Notes under the pieces: model-generated
What the model saw: only the letters and a program-made list of their open reading frames with translations
Databases searched by the model: none
Told to the model about the DNA's origin: nothing
Made by a program: the position numbers and the translations under genes
Source: Streptomyces spororaveus
GTDB lineage: Bacteria; Actinomycetota; Actinomycetes; Streptomycetales; Streptomycetaceae
Direction: 5' to 3'
Assembly (NCBI RefSeq): GCF_016755875.1
Contig: NZ_BNED01000005.1
Span: forward strand, 186,001 to 250,000
Length of the DNA: 64,000 nucleotides
Part shown: piece by piece, positions 1 to 7,363 of the stretch
How the letters are laid out: every line of letters begins with the position of its first letter
Numbering within the stretch: the stretch's first letter is position 1

Positions 1-1
1 C

Positions 2-655
2 CGGCGGGCGCTGGAGGCCGGCCGGTTCCACCGGGTGCCGGTCGTCCAGGGCACCGACCAGGACGAGATGCGCCTCTTCCTCGCCCAGACCCTGGCCGTG
101 TATCCGATCCCCGACGGGGCCGCCTACCGGGCCCGGCTGTTGCGGTCCTTCGACGCACCGACCGCCCGGGCGGTGGAGGCCGCGTATCCGGTGTCCGCCT
201 TCGCGACCCCGGCGGTGGCGTGGGCCACCGTACTGACCGACGCGTCGTTCGCCTGCCCGACGCTGCGGGACGGCGCGGCGCTGGGCCGGCACGTGCCGGT
301 GTACGCGTACCGGTTCAGCGACCGGGGCGCGCCGAACTTCACGGGCCAACCGGAGCCGCCGGACCTGCCGTACGGCGCGGCCCACGGCTTCGAACTGCCC
401 TACCTGTTCACGATCGCGCCGCTGACCGGACCGCAGCGGCGGCTCGCGGACCGGATGACCGGCTACTGGACCGGCTTCGCCCGTACGGGTGTTCCGGCGG
501 CGCCGGGAGCACCGCTGTGGCCGCGCGGGGGGACGTCGGCCTCGGCGCTCTCGCTGGCGCCGGGGGCGGACGGGATCCGTACGGTGGACGCGCGGGCGGA
601 GCACCACTGCGCGCTGTGGGACGCGCGGTGGCCCGGGGTCACCAGGACGCGGTGA
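2..655 (+). CDS. Carboxylesterase family protein, C-terminal part (5' end outside window)
   Basis: The frame is open from base 2 and ends in TGA, giving 217 visible residues of a type B carboxylesterase (para-nitrobenzyl-esterase-like alpha/beta hydrolase). The nucleophile elbow and signal region lie before the window. Visible family features are the segment around the expected catalytic histidine (GAAHGFELPYLF) and the following YWTGFARTGVP stretch, which in this family lies near the C terminus. These enzymes hydrolyse carboxylic esters; the substrate cannot be read from this part. Its last 17 bases overlap the 3' end of the convergent lipoprotein gene. Confidence 0.85.
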   Translation, partial: RRALEAGRFHRVPVVQGTDQDEMRLFLAQTLAVYPIPDGAAYRARLLRSFDAPTARAVEAAYPVSAFATPAVAWATVLTDASFACPTLRDGAALGRHVPVYAYRFSDRGAPNFTGQPEPPDLPYGAAHGFELPYLFTIAPLTGPQRRLADRMTGYWTGFARTGVPAAPGAPLWPRGGTSASALSLAPGADGIRTVDARAEHHCALWDARWPGVTRTR

Positions 656-1310
656 CGTCCAGCCGCGCACCCGTCGCGGTCCGGAGCGTCAGCGTGCCCG
701 TGTCGCCGTAGACCTCGTGCCGCCAGGCGGCGAACAGCGCCGCGATCGAGCGGGCGGCGTCGCCGCGGCCCTTGCCCACTTCCCTGGTGGTGAAGGTGAT
801 CCTGGCCTCGCCGACGGTGCGCACCTTGCGGACGCGGACCTCCTTGAGCTCCTCGGATCCCGCGTAGCCGTCGTCGGCCGCGTGCTTGACGTAGTAGGCG
901 GTGAAGTCGCGGGTCATGTCGAACCAGTCCGCCGGGCCGCAGGGGCCACCGCCGTCGGTCATCTCGCCGTCGGTCGGCGGACCCGCGTACCCGCCCGTCT
1001 CCTGGTCCGTCGGCGGACCGGCATACCCGCCCGTCTCCTCATCGGTGGGCGGACCGGCATACCCGCCCGTCTCCTCATCGGTGGGCGGACCCGCGTACGC
1101 CCCCGTCTCCTGATCGGTCGGCGGACCCGCGTACCCGCCCGTCTCCTCATCGGTCGGCACGTCGAGATCGCACTCCGCCCGGACGAGCGTCGGTACGCCC
1201 GCGGGCGGCGCCGCCTGCCCCGTCCGTGTGGTCCCGCACCCCGCGAGGGCGGCGCACAGGAGCCCCGCCACCACCAGTCGCCCGGTCACGGACACCGCTG
1301 TCTTCGTCAT
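639..1310 (-). CDS. Repeat-containing lipoprotein, function unknown
   Basis: Predicted 223-aa secreted lipoprotein. The N terminus is a type II signal peptide with lipobox LAGC near residue 24, so it should be anchored on the outer face of the membrane. After about 25 linker residues come five exact-register copies of a 12-residue unit, PTD(E/Q)ETGGYAGP, plus a sixth degenerate copy (PTDGEMTDGGGP). The C-terminal 110 residues form a small alpha/beta-like domain resembling the globular parts of other actinobacterial lipoproteins, with no motif I can name. ATG chosen because the signal peptide starts there. The gene end overlaps the convergent esterase by 17 bp. The acidic, Gly/Tyr-rich repeat probably acts as a stalk. 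Confidence 0.85.
   Translation of the reverse strand: MTKTAVSVTGRLVVAGLLCAALAGCGTTRTGQAAPPAGVPTLVRAECDLDVPTDEETGGYAGPPTDQETGAYAGPPTDEETGGYAGPPTDEETGGYAGPPTDQETGGYAGPPTDGEMTDGGGPCGPADWFDMTRDFTAYYVKHAADDGYAGSEELKEVRVRKVRTVGEARITFTTREVGKGRGDAARSIAALFAAWRHEVYGDTGTLTLRTATGARLDVTASW
978..1157 (-). repeat. Five in-frame 36-bp tandem repeats
   Basis: Five contiguous 36-bp units (978-1013, 1014-1049, 1050-1085, 1086-1121, 1122-1157) encode the 12-residue repeat of the lipoprotein. They differ at a few positions only, mostly the Glu/Gln codon and synonymous sites, which suggests recent expansion by slippage or unequal exchange. A degenerate sixth unit lies at 942-977. Confidence 0.95.
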
Positions 1311-1456
1311 GGCCGTCCCCCCTTCTGGCCACCAAGAGGCGATCGCGGGGACCTGGGTTCCGTCCCAGGGGCTCCGGTACGGAAAAAGGGCTCGTGAGCC
1401 GGCTGGATCGCTCCTGACGCCGTCCGGCCCGGCCGGGCTCGGGCGCGCCGGCTCGC

Positions 1457-2218
1457 TCAGGCGAGCACGACGCGGTCCCCGACCCGGGCCGTTCCCGGGG
1501 TGACGATCCGCGCGAGCGCGTCGAGCCGGTTGTCGTGCGCCCTGGCGATCGTCCGCAGGACCAGCGGGGAGTGCGGCAGGTCCCGCTGGGCCTGGTTGGT
1601 CATCACGCACCGCTCGCTGGAGCGCACGAACGCGATGCGGAGGGTGTCCCCCACGGTGGCCTCGCGCCCGATCCACTCGTCCTCGACGAAGGGCGGGGTA
1701 CCGGGCGGGGTACGCACGAGGATGTTCGGGCGGAACCGGCGCTCGTCCACCGGTACACCGGGCACCTCGCGGCGGATCCAGTCGAGGGTGGCCGTCGTGA
1801 GGACGCTGAGCGGCAGTTGGTCGAAGTGCGATATCTCTTGCTCGCGGGCGAGCTCCACGTCGTCCCGGCCGAGGTAGGTGCGCAGGTACGCCGTCGGGTC
1901 GGCCACCGCGTTCCCGTGCGGGTCGAGCAGCTCCGGCGGACCCGGCTCCGGGGTACTGCGCGGGTAGCGGGAGCTCAGGTGGAGCAGGCCGTCCATCCGC
2001 CGGAATCGCCGCGTGTTCTTGCCCGAGCCGAACCTGCCCTCCGCGTCGCGCACGGCGAACAGCCGGTCGCCCACCAGGCCCCGCTCGTCGACGTCCACAC
2101 GCCGGAGCCGTTCGCCACCGGTCGACTTGATCGGGTACCGCCACAACCGCTCGATCACGCCCACGTCCTTCCCCACCGTCCTGATGTCCGTCCTGATGTC
2201 CGTCCTGGTGTCCGCCAC
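1457..2218 (-). CDS. MOSC domain protein with MOSC N-terminal beta-barrel
   Basis: 253-aa protein with the MOSC N-terminal beta-barrel (IERLWRYPIKSTGGE, about residues 23-37) followed by a MOSC domain. The conserved cysteine that in MOSC proteins handles sulfur or the molybdenum cofactor is present at about Cys204 (SSERCVMTNQ). Relatives include YcbX/YiiM and mARC-like enzymes that reduce N-hydroxylated compounds or move sulfur to metal centres; the exact role here is inferred only from family. The ATG at 2218 gives an N terminus made of a short repeat (TDIRTDIRT); a GTG a few codons before IERLW could be the true start. It is divergent from the LRR gene. Confidence 0.85.
   Translation of the reverse strand: MADTRTDIRTDIRTVGKDVGVIERLWRYPIKSTGGERLRRVDVDERGLVGDRLFAVRDAEGRFGSGKNTRRFRRMDGLLHLSSRYPRSTPEPGPPELLDPHGNAVADPTAYLRTYLGRDDVELAREQEISHFDQLPLSVLTTATLDWIRREVPGVPVDERRFRPNILVRTPPGTPPFVEDEWIGREATVGDTLRIAFVRSSERCVMTNQAQRDLPHSPLVLRTIARAHDNRLDALARIVTPGTARVGDRVVLA
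2181..2216 (-). repeat. 12-bp direct repeats at the 5' end of the MOSC gene
   Basis: Two exact copies of a 12-bp unit (2181-2192, 2193-2204) and one with two changes (2205-2216). If the upstream ATG is used they encode the repeated residues at the protein N terminus; otherwise they sit in the leader. Start choice therefore depends on whether this repeat is translated. Confidence 0.8.
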
Positions 2219-2365
2219 CCCGCCATCCGTCCTCCAAGATCATCGTTCATACCCGGGTCGCCGGAGATCAAGATCCAGGGCCACCGCCGACGATCCCCGC
2301 CCCGCCCGGGCAAAGGCGTCAAATCGCGCTTACGCATCGTCAGTTGTGACGTCTACTGTGGGCCG

Positions 2366-3181
2366 ATGAGTGAGCAATCGAATCCGCGGGTGTTCCCGAA
2401 CCGCTGGGCCGACGCCGCCGGGTCCAGCGGCCAGGGTTCGCCTCGCGATCTCTGCAGGTGTATCGAGCAGGGCACGAGGACGCAGCTACCGACCGGCTTC
2501 CATCCGGAACGTCAGGACACCACCGCACCGGGCTGGGTCCGCCTTCTCGAACTGGTCGAGGAGGCGGCGGCCGACGGGCGGGAAGTCTTCAAGCCGCTGG
2601 TGGAGCTCACAGCGGAACAGCGGCGCCAGGTCATCACGCTCCCGCCGACCATCACCACACTCACCTCGGTGAAACACCTCGTGCTGTACGGCAGCAACCT
2701 GGTGCGCATCCCGCCTGAGATCGGCGCGATGAAGAGCCTTGAGGAGTTCACCCCGTACACCTCCTACCGCTTGCACTGGTTCCCGTACGAGCTCACCCGT
2801 TGCCTCGACCTGCGGCACAGCACCGTGAGCACCCGTGCCGTCTACGGCAACCACAAGCGACGGCCCCCGTTCCCGCCGCTGTCGGCCGCGGCGCCGACCA
2901 GCCTCCAAGGGGTTGACCTCGAAGACCTCGACCCCGGTGTATGGGGTGCCTCGGCGATCCGCACGTGCAGCGTCTGCGACCGGCGCATCCAGGGTGCGAA
3001 CCTCCGCCAGGTCTGGATCTCCCTCTGGACGTCGGGCGCGGACGTCCTGCCCTTGCTGGTCAACGCCTGTTCGACGGCTTGCGTCGACGCGCTGCCCACG
3101 CCGGCCGAGGGCTACGTCCAGATGGCGCACACCGGCGGTCCAGGCGTGAGCCAGCCGTCAGCCGGCCGACGGCCTCGCTGA
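2366..3181 (+). CDS. Leucine-rich-repeat domain protein
   Basis: 271-aa cytoplasmic-looking protein, no signal peptide or membrane segment. A short leucine-rich-repeat block lies around residues 95-150 (spaced L/I positions in LPPTITTLTSVKHLVLYGSNL and following), a protein-binding fold. The C-terminal third has paired cysteines (CSVC, then CSTAC) that could bind zinc. Start ATG 2366 follows an AT-richer promoter-like stretch (2330-2360). Members of this type occur singly in many Streptomyces genomes with no known function; partner cannot be named from the sequence. Confidence 0.8.
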   Translation: MSEQSNPRVFPNRWADAAGSSGQGSPRDLCRCIEQGTRTQLPTGFHPERQDTTAPGWVRLLELVEEAAADGREVFKPLVELTAEQRRQVITLPPTITTLTSVKHLVLYGSNLVRIPPEIGAMKSLEEFTPYTSYRLHWFPYELTRCLDLRHSTVSTRAVYGNHKRRPPFPPLSAAAPTSLQGVDLEDLDPGVWGASAIRTCSVCDRRIQGANLRQVWISLWTSGADVLPLLVNACSTACVDALPTPAEGYVQMAHTGGPGVSQPSAGRRPR

Positions 3182-3230
3182 GACTTGTCCCGCGAACGGC
3201 CCGCTCAGGCCCTGATGGCATGATCGAGGC

Positions 3231-3917
3231 GTGATCAGTGAACCCGGTCAGTCCGGTGCGATGAGGTATGTCCTGTTCGACGTCGATGGCACGTTGATCG
3301 ACGCCGTGGACAATCAGCGCCTGGTCTGGCGCACATGGGCGGAGCGGTACGGTCTGGACCCCGATGAGGTCTACCAAGTAGCACTACGGACGAGGCCGGT
3401 GGAGACCTTCGCTCAGGTCGCTCCGGACCGGGACGCTCAGAAGTGCCTGGCCGAACTGCACGAGCTGGAGGACGAGGACGTCCGCACCGGCACCTATACG
3501 GCTTTCGACGGTGCCCCGGAGCTGCTGAACGCTCTGCGACCCGGGGCCTGGGCGTTGGTGACGTCGAACTATGAGCACCGGGTACGCGGACGTTTCGCCC
3601 GGACGGGCCTGCCGGTCCCGGAAGTCCTCGTGGACGCCGCCGCTGTGGAGGAGGGCAAGCCGTCACCGGTGCCGTATCTGCAGGCCGCCGCGCGGCTTGG
3701 CGCACGACCGGAGGACTGCCTGGTCATCGAGGACGCCCCCTCCGGAGTGCAGTCCGGGCTGCGTGCCGGGATGACGGTGTGGGGCGTCAACACCCCCGCA
3801 GCGGTGGACGGCGTGCATCGCCACTTCGACACCTTGCACGAAGCAGTCCGCGACATCCTCGCCTTCGTCTCCGGACCCCACCCTCACCGGCTGGAGGGTT
3901 CCACCACAGTGCAATGA
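3231..3917 (+). CDS. HAD-superfamily phosphatase
   Basis: 228-aa haloacid-dehalogenase-type hydrolase with all four motifs: I, FDVDGTL with nucleophile Asp17 and Asp19; II, TSN at 111-113; III, Lys143 in EEGKPSP; IV, IEDAPSG with Asp168. The helical cap inserted after motif I (residues about 27-90) makes it a class I, phosphoglycolate/sugar-phosphate-phosphatase-like enzyme (Gph/YcjU type). It should dephosphorylate a small phosphorylated metabolite; the substrate is not readable. GTG 3231 is used here; the in-frame ATG at 3261, ten codons on and closer to motif I, is an alternative start. 100 bp of non-coding DNA separate it from the convergent hydrolase gene. Confidence 0.88.
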   Translation: MISEPGQSGAMRYVLFDVDGTLIDAVDNQRLVWRTWAERYGLDPDEVYQVALRTRPVETFAQVAPDRDAQKCLAELHELEDEDVRTGTYTAFDGAPELLNALRPGAWALVTSNYEHRVRGRFARTGLPVPEVLVDAAAVEEGKPSPVPYLQAAARLGARPEDCLVIEDAPSGVQSGLRAGMTVWGVNTPAAVDGVHRHFDTLHEAVRDILAFVSGPHPHRLEGSTTVQ

Positions 3918-4017
3918 TCTTGCTGTGGCCGGTGTGATCGCGGCGTACCGGCGCACGAACCGCCGGCTCGGACCCAGGTCTCACAGGCCAGGCAGGCCGT
4001 CCACCTGGGAATGCCGG

Positions 4018-4899
4018 TCACCGGCCGAGGAGGGTCTTCAGCGTCCGTGCCGTCGCCCGGGGGAACGCGGTGTTCCCGTTGTGGCCGCCGGGGAACTCGA
4101 CCGGCTCCGTGCCCAGTCGCGCCGCCAGCGCCAGCGCGCAGCGGTAGGTGTGGACCGTGGGCCGGGTCGTCCGCCCCGTCGCCGGGACGATCCTCGTTCC
4201 GGCTCGCGCCGCGGCCCGCACCGGCTCCGCCGGATCCAGGGCGTCCGTGGTGACGGCCGTGAACTCCGCCGCGATGAAGTGGCCGAAGTTGGCCCGTCGG
4301 CGCGGGGTCAGCGGCTGGGGGGTGAGGCCGTCCTCCGTCTCGTCGTGCGACGGGTCGATGCCGAGGTGCCGGGCGATCGCCGGGAACGCCGCCATCAGGC
4401 CCTCGGCCGCGTAGACGTCCTGAATGGCCCTCAGCTCGGCCAGGTGTTCCGCACGGTCCGCGGCGGGCAGCAGGTTCGGCATCACGGGCTCGTGCGCGAT
4501 CAGGGTGCCCAGCAGGCCGGGGTGGCGGGCCACGGCCTGGAGGCCGATCGCGGCGCCCATGCTGAACCCGGCCATCAGCGCCGGCCGGTCGGTGACCTCG
4601 GCGAGCAGCCTGGCGACGTCGTCGGCGTGGTCGGCCATGGTGACGGGCCGGGCGGGGTCGTGGAGGGTGCTGCGCGACAGGCCGCGGCGGTCGTAGGTGA
4701 CGACCGTGAAGGTGTCGGTCAGGTGCGGAACGAGGTCGACGGTGCGGTCCGCGTCGCCCTCACCGCTCTGGGACAGGAGGAGGACGGGGCCGCCGCCCTC
4801 GACCTGGAAGTGCAGGGTGGCGCCCGGGACGTCGAGGGTGCGGGTGGTGGTGGAAGCGGCGGTCGTGGGCATGGCGGATCCCCCTTGCTGGCGTGTCAT
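4018..4899 (-). CDS. Alpha/beta fold hydrolase
   Basis: 293-aa (or 284-aa) soluble alpha/beta hydrolase. The nucleophile elbow is GFSMG with Ser113, a strand-turn YDRRGLSRS precedes it, and the likely catalytic His273 sits in FPGGHNG. No signal peptide. The protein resembles small-molecule esterase/haloperoxidase-like members; substrate unknown. Two starts are possible: ATG 4899, and ATG 4872 (MPTTAAS...), where a purine-rich GGGGGA lies upstream. It is divergent from the MarR gene and the palindrome between them probably makes this gene the main target of that regulator. Confidence 0.88.
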   Translation of the reverse strand: MTRQQGGSAMPTTAASTTTRTLDVPGATLHFQVEGGGPVLLLSQSGEGDADRTVDLVPHLTDTFTVVTYDRRGLSRSTLHDPARPVTMADHADDVARLLAEVTDRPALMAGFSMGAAIGLQAVARHPGLLGTLIAHEPVMPNLLPAADRAEHLAELRAIQDVYAAEGLMAAFPAIARHLGIDPSHDETEDGLTPQPLTPRRRANFGHFIAAEFTAVTTDALDPAEPVRAAARAGTRIVPATGRTTRPTVHTYRCALALAARLGTEPVEFPGGHNGNTAFPRATARTLKTLLGR

Positions 4900-4932
4900 C
4901 GGTATCTCCGGCTGACGACACGACAGTAATCC

Positions 4933-4972
4933 ATCTCAATAGATGCATCAAGATAGATGCATCTATTGAGAT
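4933..4972. promoter_or_regulatory. Perfect palindrome, probable MarR operator
   Basis: Two 17-bp arms (ATCTCAATAGATGCATC and its exact reverse complement) are separated by 6 bp. It lies in the divergent gap between the hydrolase and marR genes, 14 bp before the marR ATG. The AT-rich arms contrast sharply with the surrounding DNA. Length and symmetry fit a MarR dimer pair controlling both directions. Confidence 0.9.
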
Positions 4973-4986
4973 GTACTCTGCTGTTC

Positions 4987-5442
4987 ATGAACGGAGTCGA
5001 AGCGTTCCTCCTGGGACGCGCCCTCATGAAGATCGGCGAACAGGCGATGCCGCAGCCGAAGTCGGGACCGACGGGATCGGTCCGCTCGGTGGTCGTCGTC
5101 CTCGGCGACGTCGTCTCCCACCCCGGAACCACGGTCGGCGAGATCGCCGCACGGACGGGCCTGCCGCAGAGTCAGGTCTCCACCTCTGTCGCCCGGCTGG
5201 AGCAGGCCGGCTCGGTCGACACCGAGCCCGACCCCGCCGACCGGCGCCGCCGCCTCATCCGGCCCGCCGCCGAGCCCTCCGCCCGGGTCGCGGAAGTGCG
5301 GGCCACCACCATCGACGACGCTCTCGCCGCGGCCCTCGCCGGTCCCGGCGGAACGCCGCCGGACCCGGAGACCGTTCGCGAGGTCACCGCGGCCCTGGAC
5401 CTCCTGGCCCGCACACTGACGCCGTCCGTTACCGCCCGCTGA
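4987..5442 (+). CDS. MarR-family transcriptional regulator
   Basis: 151-aa winged helix-turn-helix regulator. The HTH covers about residues 45-75 (VGEIAARTGLPQSQVSTSVARLEQAG) and the wing contains DPADRRRRL, the typical MarR wing signature. Start ATG 4987 lies 14 bp after the operator palindrome. It likely represses itself and the divergent alpha/beta hydrolase until a ligand binds. Its 3' end overlaps the stop of the convergent SWIM gene by 14 bp, so the two transcripts can be antisense at their ends. Confidence 0.9.
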   Translation: MNGVEAFLLGRALMKIGEQAMPQPKSGPTGSVRSVVVVLGDVVSHPGTTVGEIAARTGLPQSQVSTSVARLEQAGSVDTEPDPADRRRRLIRPAAEPSARVAEVRATTIDDALAAALAGPGGTPPDPETVREVTAALDLLARTLTPSVTAR

Positions 5443-7363
5443 CCGGGACGGGGCCCGGGACGGGGCCCGGGACCGCCGCCCAGGACGCGGCGATCAAGCA
5501 GCGTTCCGCCGCCGCGAGGTGGATGGCGGCGGCCAGCCAGGCCCAGGCGTAGCCGTCGGACGACGGGTCGGCCAGCCGGCCGAAGACGTCGCGGGGACGG
5601 CGGTCGGCCTCGGCGGCCAGTGCGGCGGCCAGGTCCGCCGCCGCGGTGAGCCCGGCCCGGCGCAGCGGTCCGTACGAGGCCGCGGCCAGGGATGCCGTGC
5701 CGCGGGCCGCCTCGGCCACGGCGCGCCGGCCCCCGGCGACCCCGGTCTCCAGGAGGCGGCGTACCCGCCACAGCGGGGAGTCGGCCAGCGGATCCGGACC
5801 CTCGGCCGCCTGAAGCGGTACGGGGGCCGCGTCCCCCTGTGGGAAGTGCGCGCCCTGGAGCCGGTCGTAGCCGAGGTCGGCCCGGCCCAGCCACTCCTCG
5901 GGCAGCCGCAGCGTGTACTCCGCGCCCGGCACCGGGCCGACGGCGAGCGGGCGGAGCGTGGCCGTGCGGTCCAGGTCGGGGCGGCCCAGGACGCGCAGCA
6001 CGAGCCCGGGGTACGAGGCGATGCGGCGCAGGTTCTCCGTGTGCGCCAGCTCCGGGTGCGGATGCGCGGGCAGCAGCCGCAGCAGCGGCGCGTCCGGGCG
6101 CGTCTCGCGCACGAGGAGGTGTTCGCCGGCGGCGCCGACGACCATGACATCGCACCCGAGCAGCGCGGACTCGGCCCCCTCGGGATCGGCGAGCAGCTCG
6201 GCGACGGCTTCGGCGGCCGGGCGGGCGAAGAGCCGCGCCGCGGGCTGTTCGGTCCAGGCGAGGCCGGGCAGCGGGGTCGCCCTGACCCCGCGTCCGGCAC
6301 CGAGCCGGCCTTCCGGGGAGACGGTCGCGCCGACGATGCGCAGGCCGCCGCGGGCGAGACCCGCATGGTCGAGGGTGGCGCCGCCGAGGGCGACGGAGGC
6401 GGAACCGGCGCCGCGGGCGCGGGCCAGGCCGCCGGGACGGACGTCGGAGACCGAGTAGGGGGTGCCGCCGGGCCCCAGCAGGTGGGTGACCACTCCGCCG
6501 TAGCCGGTGGCGGACAGCACGGGTTCCCGGCACAGACCGTGCACCTGGAGGCTGCCGCCGGGAGCGTAGGAGCGGCGGGCGGTGCCGGTCAGCGCGGGGT
6601 CGGCGGCGCCGGAGGCCAGCATGCCGGCCGTGTGGAGGAGCTCGCGGAAGGCGCCGGTCAGGTCGCCGAGCCGCTGGTCGGCCCGGCGTTCGCGGGCGGC
6701 GCGCAGCCCTCGTACGACCCGGAGGGCGGCGGCTTCGGCGCGCGGGAGCCCGGCGAGGCGGGCGGTGTGGGCGGCGCGCAGCAACTCGGCCTGGACCACC
6801 GCTCCCCCGGCGGTGACCCCGGCGGCGAGGGCTTCGGCGGCCACGTGCCAGAGGGCGCCGGCGGCCCGCGCCTGGGCCGCGGTGAGGACCGGCGCGGTCG
6901 TCTCCACGGGCGCCGCCGTCTCGGCGGGCGCGGTGCTCTCGGAGGGCTCCGTGCGGTCGACGGACACGGCGGGATCGGCGGGGGCGACCGGTTCCGCGGA
7001 GCCGGACCCGGTGGGACCGGCCGGCCCGGCCGCCGTGGCGGACTCCGGCCCCGCCACCGGCTCCGGCGGGATGTCCGCGAGCGGGGCCGCGCCCAGGGCT
7101 GCGGCCCGGTGCAGGCAGCGGGGTGCCAGCAGGCAGCCGCACACGGCCTGTTCCGCCGTGGTGATCGTGCCCGCGGGGCCGGGGCGCAGGGTGACGAGTG
7201 CGTCCTCGCCGAAGCGGAGGGTGACGGTGCCGTCGGCCTCGAGGACGGCGCCCGCCGCGCAGCCCTCCGTGGCGGCGTCGAGCTTCTTGCGCAGGCGGGG
7301 GGTGAGGTTCTCGACGGCTTCGGCGAGCACCTCGGGGGCTACGGGTGGCAGTTCGGTGCTCAA
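5429..7363 (-). CDS. SWIM zinc-finger protein (YehQ-like), last gene of the DUF4132-MoxR-VWA operon
   Basis: 644-aa protein. A SWIM zinc finger is visible at residues 75-85: CGC then CLH (Cys75, Cys77, Cys83, His85), the CxC...CxH pattern that binds zinc and contacts DNA or protein. A Pro/Ala/Glu-rich linker (about 95-165) joins it to a large helical C-terminal region with no motif I recognise; the extreme C terminus is a VPGPVPGPVP tail. Start is TTG 7361-7363, preceded by GAGGAG at good spacing and overlapping the upstream stop as TTGA, so translation is coupled. In E. coli the counterpart is YehQ, next to AAA+ and VWA genes. Function of the family is unknown; involvement in a nucleic-acid-linked AAA+/VWA complex is inference. 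Confidence 0.88.
   Translation of the reverse strand: MSTELPPVAPEVLAEAVENLTPRLRKKLDAATEGCAAGAVLEADGTVTLRFGEDALVTLRPGPAGTITTAEQAVCGCLLAPRCLHRAAALGAAPLADIPPEPVAGPESATAAGPAGPTGSGSAEPVAPADPAVSVDRTEPSESTAPAETAAPVETTAPVLTAAQARAAGALWHVAAEALAAGVTAGGAVVQAELLRAAHTARLAGLPRAEAAALRVVRGLRAARERRADQRLGDLTGAFRELLHTAGMLASGAADPALTGTARRSYAPGGSLQVHGLCREPVLSATGYGGVVTHLLGPGGTPYSVSDVRPGGLARARGAGSASVALGGATLDHAGLARGGLRIVGATVSPEGRLGAGRGVRATPLPGLAWTEQPAARLFARPAAEAVAELLADPEGAESALLGCDVMVVGAAGEHLLVRETRPDAPLLRLLPAHPHPELAHTENLRRIASYPGLVLRVLGRPDLDRTATLRPLAVGPVPGAEYTLRLPEEWLGRADLGYDRLQGAHFPQGDAAPVPLQAAEGPDPLADSPLWRVRRLLETGVAGGRRAVAEAARGTASLAAASYGPLRRAGLTAAADLAAALAAEADRRPRDVFGRLADPSSDGYAWAWLAAAIHLAAAERCLIAASWAAVPGPVPGPVPVSGR

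Noticed and set aside
978..1157. Tandem repeats as a CRISPR array
   Set aside because: The 36-bp units are contiguous with no spacers, in frame, and encode a protein repeat.
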